Shown in pieces: positions 1 to 14,389 of a stretch of 64,000 bases of DNA. The DNA comes from Hetaerina americana (lineage: Eukaryota; Arthropoda; Insecta; Odonata; Calopterygidae): positions 64,974,590-65,038,589 of the forward strand of contig JAKTNV010000006.1 of the NCBI GenBank assembly GCA_022747635.1, in the 5' to 3' direction. Position numbers and translations under genes: made by a program. The notes under the pieces were generated by a model. That model saw nothing but the letters and a program-made list of their open reading frames with translations, ran no database searches and was not told the origin of the DNA. Position 1 is the first letter of the stretch. Each line of letters opens with the position of its first letter.

Positions 1-19
1 AGTGGCATATATATAAATA

Positions 20-67
<48 letters not shown>

Positions 68-98
68 CATACACATATATACATACATACATACATAC
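1..98. repeat. (TA)n / (CATA)n microsatellite
   Basis: An interrupted TA dinucleotide run passes at about position 63 into a CATA tetranucleotide run that ends near 98. It is a simple-sequence repeat with no coding content, of the kind common in animal introns and intergenic DNA. Confidence 0.95.
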
Positions 99-193
99 AA
101 ATGTGAGTGATATTTGTGTTTCTATGTTTAAAAATCTACATCTGTGTTTTTATATATTTGTGCGTCGCCCAAGAGCGTTTCATATCGAAGAAA

Positions 194-205
<12 letters not shown>

Positions 206-258
<53 letters not shown>
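206..258. repeat. (TA)n microsatellite
   Basis: About 26 uninterrupted TA units follow a short GTGT stretch. Apparent reading frames across it encode only Tyr-Ile repeats and are artefacts of the repeat. Confidence 0.95.
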
Positions 259-260
<2 letters not shown>

Positions 261-360
261 TAGATTACCTAATAATAATAATATATACGTAACCATGTAT
301 GCATACATATAAAAATTAATATGTTTCGGCTGTAAGAAAATCCCAATAAATATCTGGGTC

Positions 361-860
361 TGCAATGGAGTGAAAGAAAGAGAGAGACAGAGGTTGAGAG
401 AGAGGGAGGAAGGGATGGAGATCCATGCTTGGGGGCCGAAAGATTGGAAGCTCGGGCGAAGGAAGAGATTGGAGAGGGAAGGAGAGGCTGGAGGAAGGTT
501 TTCTTTTGGTTCGGGATGGGAATTTAGGGGTCCAAGGGTTTTCACAGGACTAAGATTGAGGTTTTGTGAAGCCGATGTATATTTTGCGCATACGGAATGA
601 AGGCAGTGGTAGGTGGACCAAGGGGGAAAGGTCGGGACCCTCCCCGAAACCTTCCAATCCCTCCCTCCTCTGCCTCTTCCCCACCTCTTCCGCCCCGCCC
701 TCTTTCCTTCCTCCTCCCCCCCACCGCTGTTCCCTCTCGCTCCTCCCACCCTCCCTTTCCTTTACAATATTTTTTTCCATGTGGCTGGCGCTTTCCCCTC
801 ACGACCGTCCTCCGCACCCCCTTTCGGCGTCGCCCGTTCATTGAAGTTTTTGCTCCCTTG
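361..860. other. Purine-rich then pyrimidine-rich island
   Basis: From about 365 to 530 the + strand is dominated by G and A, with GAGA-type runs. From about 640 to 780 it is dominated by C and T. The segment is much GC-richer than its surroundings. The open frames on both strands here are low-complexity (Pro/Ser/Leu or Arg/Glu/Gly rich) and are composition artefacts. It is the first of many such islands in this window. Confidence 0.6.
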
Positions 861-899
861 CGGATGGAGGCTCCTCCTTCATCCAATCATGCCCGACGC

Positions 900-3800
900 A
901 TTAGGTAGATGGGGTATGAATGTATGGGTGGATGTGTGTTCTTCCCGTGATGAGTGTTCGATCAGACTTGTGCCTCGCCTCGCGGCCCAGTTACGTGTTC
1001 TTGTCCGGGGGGAAAATCAGGTGACATCACTCTCCAACTGTCCTCGAATGTCAAACAATGCCATGTAATTTTTTCTACCCATGTTTCTTTCTGTTTTGCG
1101 TTAATGAATTCGACAAAACATGCACCACATATCGAGATTAAGATTTTTCCCTTCGATATTTAGGACTTGTTTCGCCTTTAGGTTTCATAAATTCCAAAGT
1201 AAATGAATGTGAACTAATGTTACTCTACTTGGATTCTTGATGGAAAATGGATAGGGTTTATAAAGTGAATGACAAAAATTGAGGTTGAATTTCATCTTTA
1301 AGTAGAAATTTAAGGATGATGCATTATTTGTGACCCTAACGCATTTTTAATCTTGAATTTTTTTGTGCCAAATGACTGACTCCTCTATCCCCTAGCGTTC
1401 GCTTGCAGGATACCATCAAAGTTTTGAAAAAGTTAATTCAGTGTTTTTTTTCACACTAAGTCATGTTATTTCTTTTAATGGATTTAACATCAGCTTATAT
1501 ATTTAGACGCATAATGAACTGCACTAATTGTAATAATTGGGCATTGTACTGGGAAATTACTATTATTTTATTTTTTTAGCAGAGTTTTGGATAACATTAA
1601 CCCTAACTTGGATGGCATTTAATTATATTGAGTTCTTAGGCAGGAATTTCGTTTGAAAAATGAGTCGGATAGTGCTACATACATCCTTACCATGAAAAGG
1701 GGTATCCCCCTGGTTGTATCGTGAACGATCTATTAGTTATTAAGCCATTAGTATTGGATTGGGTTATGGTTTGTTCCACCTCTCAAAGTCCCTTCATGAT
1801 TGATGCAGTTTTGTGAGTAATGGCTCCAATTTGTTTCCAAAAACCCGTTTACTCTTCTCATGACATTGCATCTCACCGCAATCGCCTACTGTCTGCATTG
1901 CGAGAATTTCCCGCTGCACGCATTAGCACCTCTGTGATGTTGACGTAAGTGCTTGCCCATGTATCTGCGTTCCATCTATTTATGCCAGTAGATAATGTCA
2001 ACGCTGCATCTGAACGTCCTGATGAACTTGTCTGTCGTTCTATTTGCCCAGTGTTTTGTTTGTATGCTAATCGACCGGTGAAGGCGGGAGCGAGGGATCG
2101 AAGACGGCTAGTTTCGACATCAGAGACTCTGATAGTGAGACGTAGTTTTGAATGCGGGATGGGATGCAGCGTGTCCTTGGTTCCTCCAAATAATCCTCAC
2201 GCCCAACCCTTTCCTTTCCCTTTGGTCTCACCCCCCACTCCCGCCTCCACGATTCCACTCCCTGCAGGTCTAAACCTATTGTTTCCTCGTAGGAGCCCCC
2301 ATGTTCTCCATTATTTGAACGTGAAGGGATGAATGAAGATATCCCAGATGGGATGCTTTGAAGGCAGGTTTTTGAGGGAAATGTTTCTGAGGGTACCTCG
2401 ACACAGAGATTTGAGATAGTGAATGCGTGGAATCAACTGGCACCCCACTCTCTTCCAACTCCACACTCCAGGGCCGTTTTATCCTACTCATTTTCCGTCT
2501 CGACATTCCATAACCTCCCATCCCTGCCAGCATACATTCTTTATTTCTTTCTTAAGTTCCTCCTTGCAAGGTTTCGCGCCCTGGGAAGTGGAAATTAGGT
2601 GGCGTGAAATTGGTTTCGTCAACGCCACTCGGCATTGGGGTTTGGTCCAGCCTCATCTTCTTGGTTTTCAAAAATCACCCCTTTTATTTACACGTCGATC
2701 ACTGTGGCTAGGAACCCGTGGTGCTCGTGGGAAAAAAAGCAATTTGTAATCCCTCGTTCTTAAAAATTTGTAAGCTTTTCGATGTTTTCTTCGGGAAAGT
2801 GAGGCCTGCGAATCGCGTGATTAAATCGGTACCGTATGGATATCGTAGTGTTTATTGTATCATGCTATTGTCGATAAGTGTATCTGGCTATATGACATTA
2901 ATCTGCTGAAGCGATTGTTGCATCTAAATCTATTTGGCCAAATCCATTCATTAGATTGAATTGTGTAGGTAAAACTTTATCTTGAGAGAAAATTATATCA
3001 CTGGAATTTCTTAATGCACGTCTATAATTTCCACATCTACCGGGATAATATCACGGCGTTTAGAAACTTTCCACTCTTATGTGAAAAAATAAGCAAAGAA
3101 GAGAAATTGTTTTCACCCAGGGAAATTTGTGCTTAAAGTGTAAATAGAAAAAAATCATATTTTTGCTTTTCCATAACTTAGTCAAGTCACTAGCGCAAGA
3201 AATACCACCGCGGTAAAGAGTGTGTTGAAACATAATACTACTATGTAAAGTAAATGAAGTACTCCAATTTAAATCCGATCAATTACAATAGAATTTAGTG
3301 TGCGTACAATTCCGCTACTATTCGCTAAATCTGGTAAAACCTTTTACTTTGGTTCACAAAAATATACTTCTATGTTTTTTGACGGACTCTTTTTATAGAA
3401 GTTATATTTTTTATTTTTGATGGCTCTTCTTAGTCAGTGTTATAGTGGAACACGGCCAGCAAATATCTGCAGTAACTTTGTTTGCTGGAGTGGAGCTTGG
3501 AGCCTTGGGCGTATGTAAGAATGAGGTGTACTCGGTGGCTGGAGTTGTTGCTTAGTAGCAAGCCCGACAAGGGTCATGTATGAGGCGTCGCTTGGGAATA
3601 ATTATTGTGAAGAATATTCTCGTTCATTTCAAAGCAGATAGTTTTAGTTTTTATAACTTTCCATGTGAAATTATACGATTTCATTGTATCTGAGCGTGTT
3701 TTTGTTCGCTTTGCTCCAGTTATCAAAGATTAAAGCTAGAATTTTGCATTTCGACCGGAGTGAATTGCATGGTGCTTTACTAATATGCGGGTATTGATTG

Positions 3801-4150
3801 AAGATTTTAGAAGAAGCCAGATCTGTATTCTTGTAAACAAATGTAAACTCTTGGCTAAATTATCTAGGTTCCGTCACATCATATATTTAAATGACTAAAC
3901 ATTTTTTTAATGGCAGTATATTTGCACTTCCTCGTATTGCTGCGTAAATTAAATTTAAGATAATACCTCAAATGCATTACTAGTAGTCTACAGAAGTCTA
4001 ACAATTGGAAAAATAGTTAATCTATTTAGATACTACGATCTAATAATTATTATTAATCTTAACTATAAATGAATACGCTTAAAGGAGTCGTTCTCGTAAA
4101 TCTGTATGCATGAGAATTTATATATTTATAACTGTGTATCGACGTAAAAG
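900..4150. other. AT-rich non-coding stretch
   Basis: Apart from a modestly C-rich patch near 2170-2270, this is unique-looking AT-rich sequence. I see no recognisable exon, RNA gene or transposon in it. Confidence 0.5.
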
Positions 4151-4239
4151 CTTACCCAAAGCCAGCCGGAGATGTGGAAAAAGTTATAAATGGTACATTT
4201 TCTGAAAAATCCTTGAAAATCGGATCGGAAGAAAGATGA

Positions 4240-4700
4240 CTTTGGCCGGGTTTTGAGGGAGAGGATTGGTTTTTTCGGATAGGCCCGGTAGTAGGGGGCG
4301 AGGGAGAAAGGGATGGTGAAGGGTTGGTAACCGGAGGCAGAATGGCAGGAGTGCGCCGCGGGTGGGGCTCGGTTTTTAGTACTTGGGGCGGGAGATGGTG
4401 GGGAGGGGAGTTGGAACGGTTTCGATTTGTCATGTAAGCGTCCGATGTGGAAGGATTGGGGGAATCAGTCCCGCAACGCTCTCTCTCTCTCTCTTTCCAT
4501 CTCCCCTCTCAGCCCTCTATCCCCAGTTCCATGACGCGGGCCTCCCCTCCTTCTTACCTCCTTTTACCGTGGAGGAAAAGATGCCTTTGGAGTGTCTATG
4601 CGGGTGTGAAGGTAGGCTGCGGAGTGGGGGCAGTGGTTGGAAGGAACGGGATGGAGGACGAACTTGAGAAGGGGGCAGAAGTGAGGTTGGAGACAGGTGT
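4240..4700. other. Strand-switching G-rich / CT-rich / G-rich island with (CT)8
   Basis: G-rich sequence (about 4250-4440) gives way to CT-rich sequence (about 4475-4560) that includes eight CT units at 4479-4494, then to G-rich sequence again (about 4575-4700). Overlapping frames on both strands lack protein-like character. Confidence 0.6.
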
Positions 4701-4759
4701 CGATTTTCACAAGGGCCGGGTGCATGTGTGCCCTCTTACCTGCCCGGACGTGAGAGGAA

Positions 4760-7030
4760 ATACGGTTCATTGAAGATTTTTTATTTGCGAAAGGCGTGGC
4801 CCTAATTCTTGAATCAAAACCGATTAGATATCCTCTTTTAAAATCAGTTTTGGGTGAAAATTGTTTTATCGCTAGAGCACACTTCATAATGATTAGGAAA
4901 GGTGATATAACAATCCATGAATCACTTAGTTTTCTTGCAACGTTATGTTTTGTAGGCATCCTAGGACTTATTATCGCTTGGCATGAAAATTTCCAAATTT
5001 GCTGAACAAAACGCGCTCTATTTTATTCCACCGCTGTCCTTTTTTTTTTGGAAATATTTCATTATCCACTGTGAACTACTTCTAGCCTTTTTCCAAAAAG
5101 AAGCGATTCATTATAAGGATGTTTGCAGAGGTGTTAATAGTACGAGATCCTATGCTTATGGTAAGCAAGAACGCATTAGTTAACGGCCATTGAAAACACT
5201 CCCGTGATAGTTTTACTAATTTAGTTACTAAAACCTTCGAGTAACACGTACCTAAATACTTGTGATCCATTTTCCAAAACAATTTAATCGATAAAATAAA
5301 TCGCTGTGAGCTACTACAAATTGTGAATATGGAAGATCGTTAGAAGTCATAGCTGAGCAAGGGGCCATCATTGTATTTGCGAATAAAAACCAAATTTAAA
5401 ATTCATAGGTTAATTATTGATTAAAATATTTACTCGAGGAATAGAGGTTGTGTCAATCGGTAGTGATAAGTTGCTTGAGGATTTTAAGTTAATGATATAA
5501 TCTGCATTTGTATGTTTTTTTAATTACATATGCTGAGTCCTTTGAATATGGAACCCCTTTTTTAGCATTCGCAACGTTTATATTTTTGAATCACTGGTTA
5601 ACGCAAACTATAATTTGTGGCGTAAATTTTGTTTCACAATGCATTTAGCTAACTATTGAATATTTTATAGATTTTTGGTACTCCTATTCGTGATATGAAT
5701 TACTCTGTCGTGAGTTCTGAGCGTAGTGTCATGTGAATTGCTATTTTTATGGTGCTAAAGTTTGGCAAAGTCATGATTGAGATTTTTTTACATCTGCGGC
5801 GCTAGAGGTGAATAGAAATTCTCCGGCAGCGTGATTCGAATCATTTTCGCAATAAATCTCTCGGAATTTCATTAGCATCTGGAAAGTTTTTTCATATATT
5901 ATTTGCGACGTTTTTGGATCATTTTTCTCGTTCGTATTAACCCCTCTTTTTTTCTAAAATCCTCAGTCATCTGTATTCTTAAGTCTTACCCCCAAAAAAC
6001 TCATTAGCACCTACTTCCTAGGTCATTATATTAGGGTGGATCGTTACTTAGGCGTGTGGCAATTCCTGAGGAATCATTTCATTTAATGACTTTATCACAT
6101 AAATGAAGGACACATTACGTTCTTCTGATAGTATTACTTTACATAATCTACAAAAAGCGTGGAAAAGTTAGGAATAGTTTTTTTACGTTCATATTTTACC
6201 GTTTTTTCTCTTCTAGTTGCACATTATTTATCGTTTTGGTGAACTCTGCTGTCCGTATTATTTCTAGTGTCGCGGCCTGTCAGAAAGCAGAAATTTGTTT
6301 TGTGCTGCGGTAAACATAGGTTACAAATATCGAATAATTTTAGCTGTCGTGTATTCAAGCTAATTAAGTTTTGATTTCTTAAGTTTATATAATGGGGATG
6401 AATTTGACCAAGTCTTACCGAGCATCGAACATTAAATATGAAGTATATTTGCATGCTGCCCCTAACAGACCCAGTTTTACTGAAAGGTTCATCTAATCTG
6501 AAATATTTTTCTCACTCTATCTTGAAGCCATCCATTCCAATTTTTTGATTGCATAATATTTTCCACTTGGATTGAAAATGGGTGAGGAATTCACATTATT
6601 TAAAGTGTGATTCCTTCGACTGTTCGTGATAGAGTATATGTTACTGAGGAATCACTGACATCTAACATCATAATGATTCTTTCCGTTCAATGATCCCGAA
6701 GCAGTAATAATTTTTAAGCTATGGTCTTCGTGCATGGCTGAATTTCTCCTTTGTAATAGGTAACTATCGGTTTTGCTCCCAATATCCTTTAATGGACGTC
6801 CCAAATGTGTGCAATTAGGGGCCCGTTCAAAGTCGCTTGGATTATTCCGATTAATTTATCCATCGATTGATTCATCTCAAGCGTAAATTTCGCGCGTGTA
6901 CCCGCTACAATGCTACCGCGCTTGTGCGTTCTTATGCACCTTCCTTCTGATTCCTGAGCGGCACAAATGCATCGGTGTCCCTTTGTCCATGGCTCCGCCT
7001 TAGGGCTGCGTTGGTGACCGCTGTACTGGC
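4760..7030. other. AT-rich non-coding stretch
   Basis: Nothing is recognisable here. Frames are short and dense with stops, base composition is uniform, and there are no repeats above chance length that I could see. Confidence 0.5.
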
Positions 7031-7089
7031 GGGTTGATTTTGTTTTACTACCCGCAAGCGCACCCAGGCATGGGCACACACAGATACAC

Positions 7090-7480
7090 TCATGCACAAA
7101 CACATATAACACTTCAGCGTTGTCCTCCATTCGGCCTCCGTCCTCCTGCCCCATCACGCCCCCCTTTTTTACCCCCAGTATGGGCCACCCCACAAATCCA
7201 CCCACGCACCCCTCAAATAAATTCGAATAACGTTTTTGACGCTCGGGAGAGAGAGAGAGGTAGCGTTTTGGGAGGGGGCTTACGGGGGCGGTCGAATAAA
7301 AGGCTGAGAGTGCGTTTATGTAGGCGGTATTTATCGCGCACTCTGCCTTCGGTCTGATTTATAAGGAGGGGTTCCGCCACCGACCTGGGTCGTGGGCGGA
7401 AAGGGCGCTTTGGTGGGGTCGACGGAGCCCGTCGGATTGTGGGGTGGCATCATTCGCGTGTGTGAGGGCCGAGTGATATA
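7090..7480. other. C-rich to G-rich island with short (GA)n
   Basis: C-rich sequence from about 7110 to 7210 is followed by a GAGA run near 7246-7260 and a G-rich segment from about 7260 to 7450. It has the same architecture as the other strand-biased islands of the window. No gene is supported. Confidence 0.55.
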
Positions 7481-7489
7481 GCGTGGTTT

Positions 7490-10400
7490 TTTTCTTTGGG
7501 AAAACTGGAACCATGAAAGTTTTCCCTGCCTTAAACGCAAAATGCCTCGTCCACGGAGCTAAAGAGTTTGCGCCACGTTTAATTGACATGTTGTTAAATA
7601 TTATAATTAATACCTATTTGTCTTTGTGTCTGTTGATAGTGATGCTCTTTTTATTCAGTTCGCACTTCACTTGAAAACCACAGATAACTGTTGACTTTTA
7701 CTAATCTCTAATTTTTTCCCAGTAATAAATTAAACATCAAATTTCAGGAATACGACATATGGTTGGTAGAAGATGATTTTCACTCATTTTCTTTATTTGC
7801 ATCTTAACTGTCAGCAAAAACGTTTTTTCTTGGCATCGATCAAGAAATCTCCAAAAAATAATTCGCACTGAATTGCTGAATACTGTTACTGTTGAAGGTT
7901 CTTTCAAATAATATTGTACCAAGGAAAAGAGAAGTTATTCTTTAATATGTGGTGTAATGGGCTTGGAATGTTGCAGCCACGGAGTACCTATTTCACGTTC
8001 TTAAGTTTTCTCCACATTATTTTACTTCTTGATGTATTCTCAATTGGCATGTCCTCTCTATATCGTTGCCGCGTCGCGGCATCACAGTAGGTAGACCTTT
8101 GAGAGATTGACTTGAGTGTTCCAATTTCAAATGTAATCAAAGCAAAGTTGCGAAAGGTGGAAATTAATGTGTATCGAATTTTTTTCGGAAACTAGGTGGT
8201 GCAATAAAAGCAATTTCTTCCCATGCGCTGTTTGCCTGTATTTCATATGCATTTGAGATTCATTCGAGACGAGTATCTTGGTCTGTTTAAAAGCAACCTT
8301 CGTGGTGATAACGGTTGTTGATTCCGAGGATAAATTGCCTTCTTGATTTAGTCCACTTTTTTTGCCAAATGAATTTATATTTTCAAAGTAATGAATGCAA
8401 TGTGATGCGGACATATATAACATCAGAAAAATCCTACATCCGATCGTTTCCTTCGAAACATTGAAAACCAGTGAAAATTAGTATTTACATCTCCTCATTA
8501 CAGTATGTTAATTTAGCTTTCATTCACTTTTTCTAAAAAGTGTTAAATATTTTAACCATCGACAAAATACATACAATGCTACATTATGTCTCAAGATTTT
8601 TATATGAACTTCGTAGTAGAAGGGGTATTAAGGGCAGCTAAAATTGCCAATTTTTATCACGTCACTCATTTTGTGTACAGCAATAGTTGTTGATATTCTA
8701 ATCTCAGTGGATTAAATTTACCTCTCGGTCAAATTCAAATTCTGTAGCAATGTGTCGATACATATTTAACATATTACAGCAATACATTAATTTATTAGTT
8801 ATTCCAAGTAGTTTGTTATTCGAAACCTCATTCATCTGCCATTGATGATTAATGTCGAGCAATCCGATTAAATTAATATGCTTACCCTCTGTTTCTCTTC
8901 GTCGGAAAGCAACCTCGGAGCGAAAAGATTGCACCATATGCTGCTATTGAAATAAATTAATGCCATTTTTAAAAACCGTTCCCGTGCAATCTTGCTTATC
9001 ACACACGGGGCACGAATTTTTAAAGAAATATGAGCAAGTATTAATCTGGCTTTTTCCGGCCGTTGATCTTCAATTTTTTTTCAAACTTCCCTTTCTCCAT
9101 CAACCCTTGAATTACACTTACCCCGTCATTATACGTGCCTCCCGAAAAAGACCCTCACTTCAGCACAAAGTCAACAGAGCTGGGAGAAAAAGCTACAGAG
9201 TCTGCGTTCTGCAAGAGAGTAAGGCAGAACGAGGGGGGAGAGGGAGGAAGAGAATAAGAGAGGCAGGTGCCGTTAACACGGTCCGTGGTTTACCGATCGT
9301 CTCTCATGCTCCGTATTAGCCGTCCTGTTAGTGAGTTGAGATGAGCAGATTAGGCACGGATTTGCTTCGGAGGAGGCTATGGGAAAACCTCCACCCCGTC
9401 CATCATTTGAAATGGCCTCCGCTTTTGATATGGGAGAGAGATTTCGTGTGAAGCGAATGACGTGAAGCAGACTGCCAGTGGTTAAAGAGCTTCGGTCGAA
9501 ATCCTTACCATCCTGGTCCCAAATGCCCGGTGGTAAAAATTATTGAATTCGCTGGAGTGAATTATTATATTCGCTCCGTCCTCGTGATTCCCTAATACGC
9601 TCCGCATTCTCACATGTTTAAAAGAAAGATTTTGTCTCATTGTTAGACGATCGTTTCGTGCCATGCGCATTCTTCAGTTCTTGTAAGGAATAGCTTTTGC
9701 TGCTGCGTTGAAAACTTTCACGAGCATTTTCCGTTGAAGTTGAAAAACTCTTTACCAAAAAGAATGTTAATTTTGTCGGCGAAATATGATTCACACAACT
9801 GCGGTGGATTTTCCCGTCATTTGAGTCGACGATGAAGCCTATATCCACCCTTTTCAAGAAGTTATGAAAGCTGCAACCGTACCGATCAGTGCGCTTGATG
9901 GAAGCCCTCGGGTAGAAAAGAAGGCGGGGTGTTTCAGTCCCAGCTCTTACATTTTATGCTATGTCGCTTTTAACGTATCAAGCAAATCCGTTACATTGGC
10001 ATTGTGCAGTAACCCGAACCGTTGAAACATAAAAGTGATGAATGTAATTACAGCATGTCGCAGTTTGCTTTATTTATATCTGGCTTGTCATCCCATACAT
10101 TTATTTTCTATTATGTGTATTATTCAGTCTCCGCAGCCAGTGATATGATATGGCAGCCTTTTCATTCACTCGCTCCGTATGATCTCATTGGAGGTGTTAA
10201 GTGCATGGCTGAAAGTACCGATTCTCGGGATTCCATAAAAACTTATTGGCTGGTTGGGCGACGGAGGACGAGATGGAGAGTGAGAGGAGGGGAAGTAAGC
10301 TTCCCTTCAAACTCGGCAGAAATGATTAGGAAAGTCGTCTTCGCTAGTCTCTCCAATAATTGATTCCCTTCGTGCACCTGTTCCCTTTCCTATACCCCCG

Positions 10401-13400
10401 GTCGTTTTCTTGGGGCTTTGCTTGTTCCGCCCGCCGCTGGTGATCGTCTTCAGAGGAAATGAGCTTTCTTCTCCCATTTGCTGTGGCCGGGTTTGAAAAA
10501 ATTTTCCCGAGTTTGCCTTTCATTGTTTCAGGGTCGCTTGGCTATTACCTTCCTCTCCCTCTGCCTCGCCTCCGTCCTGGGCGTTGCCCGCCCCGTTTCG
10601 TCGCTCCAATAGCCGTTCTGACGTTGAGCTCTCGCTTTGCAATGGCGAAAAACGATCTCGTGAAGCTCTGGAAGTTCTTTTTGAAAATTGCTGAGTTGGT
10701 AATGGTGTATGGTCAAATAAACTCGAGAAAGTGGTTGGCGGAAGGATTTCAGGAATATTGCTCTTCACAGAATACAAAAATGAAGTAAGGCGGTTTAATT
10801 TTTTTTGCTCTGACGATTTCCCACAACACAGTTGTTACAGACATTTTTCATTGCTAAAATACGGTAATTTGGCTTCAGACCGAGAGTTTTAGTATTGCAG
10901 ACGTAATTTCCCAATATTTTTAATTTTGAAGTTGTTAAAACAAGCAATATTTTGACTAATTTGTTCTTCTCTAAAGCATACAGTCGAAAGAAAATGTTTA
11001 TACTAAAGGAAAAAAATGCCCCCATATTTGTGTGACTGGCTATAGGAGCCCTTAGAGAATTAGTTACTTGGTCGAAAAAAATATCAATACTTCTGACAAT
11101 ATGTTATATTCAATGTATTCTCAATTAGTCGAACTTGTGGGCTTAAAAAAATATTTGGCTATTAATGGAGTATGGAGCATAAATTAATGGCTGTAAATGT
11201 ATGGCAAAAGTGCAATGATCTCCATTTCGCCTCTCAACTGAAATGCACTACCCAATTTCCTAGAAAATTATATTCAAACGATTTTACTAGGTGGAGTTAT
11301 AATCGTGATCACCTTTTGTTATATTAAGTTCGGAAAGGTGTCGTATGTCTTTTTCGTGGATTATGAAACACATCTGGACAAGATATTAGAAATTGTGGCT
11401 AATGAGCCGTTAATTTCGCTGTCGATTAATTTCTTAGATCATTTACGAATACATATATCAGGACCGTTTTTCCATATTTTGTTTTTGAAATCTTTTCCAG
11501 CGTTTCCTTTTTTTCCAGAAGTAGCTAGGTGACTCTTTTCGGCGCTCCTTTTTATTGTTTATTTCCGAATATCAGGTAGCCCCAGTTTTATTATTCAATC
11601 CTTCTCTCGTTCCACCATGTAGAATAGAGATGGCAGTTTTAAACGACGTGTAGCTTATATATTTTTACCTTATTCAGTTAATTTATTTCCCGCTTGCCTG
11701 GGTCCTCTCCATTGCATTTATGATTTGTCGAGCATCTTACTTTTAATTAACCTAAGTTTACCTTACGTAATACAAAGTGTGTTTAGTTGCAATATTCATG
11801 AAATATTTTTCAATGTATATGAAATTCATAATGCTGAGCCTAGAGTTTTAAAAGAATTACTACATTTAAAGTTGAAGCTTATAAAGTTGCAGTTCGAATT
11901 AATAATGGCGTTTTATGTTTCCAGTACCAATGAGGGGAGCATATCCGAGTGGTAACGTCAAAATAGATATGTATATTCATGCTCTCTTACGAATCGATTG
12001 TGTTGAATTAATGCGTTTAAATATGTTTATTCGTATTAATGAATGCTCCGTGCTAATGGTATAATCCAAAACTCGACTATGACGTATTGTCATAAAATGT
12101 GGTAACCAGTGAAAATTAATTGAACTCCCGCAGGGGGTATGTACGGTTAGCTCTCTATCCTGCAGTCGTACCAAGAGAGCGCTTGGGTTGCTGGCATAAA
12201 GCCATGAGTATGTGAATTATTCAGGACTAATTGTATTGAGGTGGCCAAGCTCACACCCCTACTCTCCTCCATTGGATTGATAACTCAAACAGTATTCAAC
12301 GTCTGCGTTATGCTTTGATGTCGTGTGCAGTATTTATGCATCCAATTCTGTTATTTTTCGTTTTAATGGAATCAGTGAGATAGGTTGCTTACTAGTATGA
12401 CAAAAGTAAGTCTTTACTCTTTAGTCTTTCAGTTGGTATAGCACCTTGAGCGCTATCACTTCCGATTTCGAATAATGAAAATGAAATTTGAAATAACGAA
12501 AAGGAACTGTGTTACAGGGAACATCGATATAATACACAACATTATTCAGCATTTTAGAAAGAGGATCGTGATGATACTAATAATTGATCTACAGGTAACT
12601 CGAAACGAATGGCTCAGCTCTTCTAAATACGTCCTTGCGTGCCTAATTTGTAATTACAGGACATTGTTAATTTAATTTCGTATACAATCAATTCGTGGCC
12701 GTAAAAGGACGTTCTTCAAATTGGAATATCAATTATATCTTTATGTCAAACTTCTGGTAATAATTGCCTCTAAGATACGCGGCGGTAGACATAAATCCTG
12801 GTAGTTCCTCCGCTTAAATCCTAATGTAATGACGTAGGGTATCAAATTTAATTATTTACGTACGTACCGCGTGAATATCTCCCGAGTTTAATTGTAGTAT
12901 TCTTTTTAAAACGCTGTTCCAAGTTTTTATGGAACTATTATAAATACCTACTTTATTTTTATCGTTGTTCATTAATCAAGTTATTGCCTTTGCTGTCGTT
13001 GTTGCACTGCAGTTAAGCTCTGTACGTATGGTACTGAAGCATGGGATATTATACCAAAAATATAGCCTAAATTTGTTTTCGCATTCATTTTATAACATAA
13101 TCCATGGTTTCTCATGCGGAATACCAATACTAAGCCATTTTAAATTTTTTTTAAGTTGTGGCCGTGTTTGTAAAATCCGTGCATTTTTTTACAAACTACG
13201 ATTCTTCTGTCAGTTGAAAGAAGAAAATGGTGGAATACCTGGTGCCGTCAATCAAAATTACTACCTTCGTCTATTTCTACGTGCCCATCGCATGGGTGGA
13301 TGGAAACAGACTGGAGTCAGGGCGGACCGAGAATAGAGTGGTGTAGAAAGAAATGAGTTGTGATTGCCTTTGAAATGCTGTGTATGAACTGACCTCGAAC

Positions 13401-14240
13401 CGCTTGAAATGCATTAAGTAGGCAGGAGTACGTTTTTGTGGATGCTTAATATTTATTTTTTCAGTCTTCGAAGGCTGCTATAGATAATAATATCGACAAA
13501 AGCGCTGCATTTCTATGAAATTTCTTTATGGATGAAATACGTGGAATGTCTCTTTCAATTTTTTCGAGTAATTTAGTACGAACCGCGCTCTCTTCGTCCA
13601 GTTATCGCAGGGTCGATATTTTCTTTGTTGTCCATTTATGTTTACAATGAGATAAATGTAGAGAACTGCATATTATTGCGTTATAAAATCACTTAGTACG
13701 ACTAATGCTGTATGAATATCATATGGAGAAACGGCTGTCACGAATTATATAAAAAAATTAGTGAAAAGCGAGAAAGAAAATGTCAACGATATCAGCCAAT
13801 CTATATTTAATATCGCTTGTCGCTGAATGAGGAAGGTGGTTATTAAATTCTTAGAAATTAAATTCTTAATTGTAAATGTAGGGGAAGCTGGTTAAAACTT
13901 AAATAAATCATACTTAAAAGATTTATTATCCCAAAAACGTCTAAAAAATGAACCTTGCCGCTATTAGTATTAGGATATTAAAGGAAATAATCTTGGAAAT
14001 TCATAACTTCTTTTCATGTGCCCTGTCTAAACGCCTGCATGTTAGTTAATAGATAAACTTCTAATTGGCAAAATTACATTGAATTTATCATTTAAATCTT
14101 GCCACGAATGTCTACTTCGGTCAAATAATAACTCGTTTTAATTCAGCTGTAGTCCTGAAACTCCGTCAAGTACAACATGCTAAAGAAAAGGACCCAGTAC
14201 GAGTTTTAGCGAGACAGGAACGAAAAACGCGCTCATGCGG
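7490..14240. other. AT-rich non-coding stretch
   Basis: A long AT-rich stretch with no recognisable gene. Small exceptions are a perfect 15-nt hairpin at 8067-8081 (seven-base arms around a single T), a purine-rich patch at about 9180-9260, and mixed-composition sequence at about 10380-10640. A + frame at 12965-13336 encodes a hydrophobic peptide that I do not recognise and do not call. Confidence 0.45.
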
Positions 14241-14389
14241 GAGTGAAAACACGGTGTACGTTTCATTCTTTCTATTTCCTTTCATTCTATGGTCTTCCGT
14301 ATCTCTTAGGAATCCTTGAGAACGGCTTCCTTTCTACACCATCCATGTCTTGCGCCCACTTCCCCTTTCTTCTCTCTCGCTCTTCCTAC

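Noticed and set aside
103..312. Frames with Tyr-Ile repeats
   Set aside because: They are translations of the (TA)n microsatellite.
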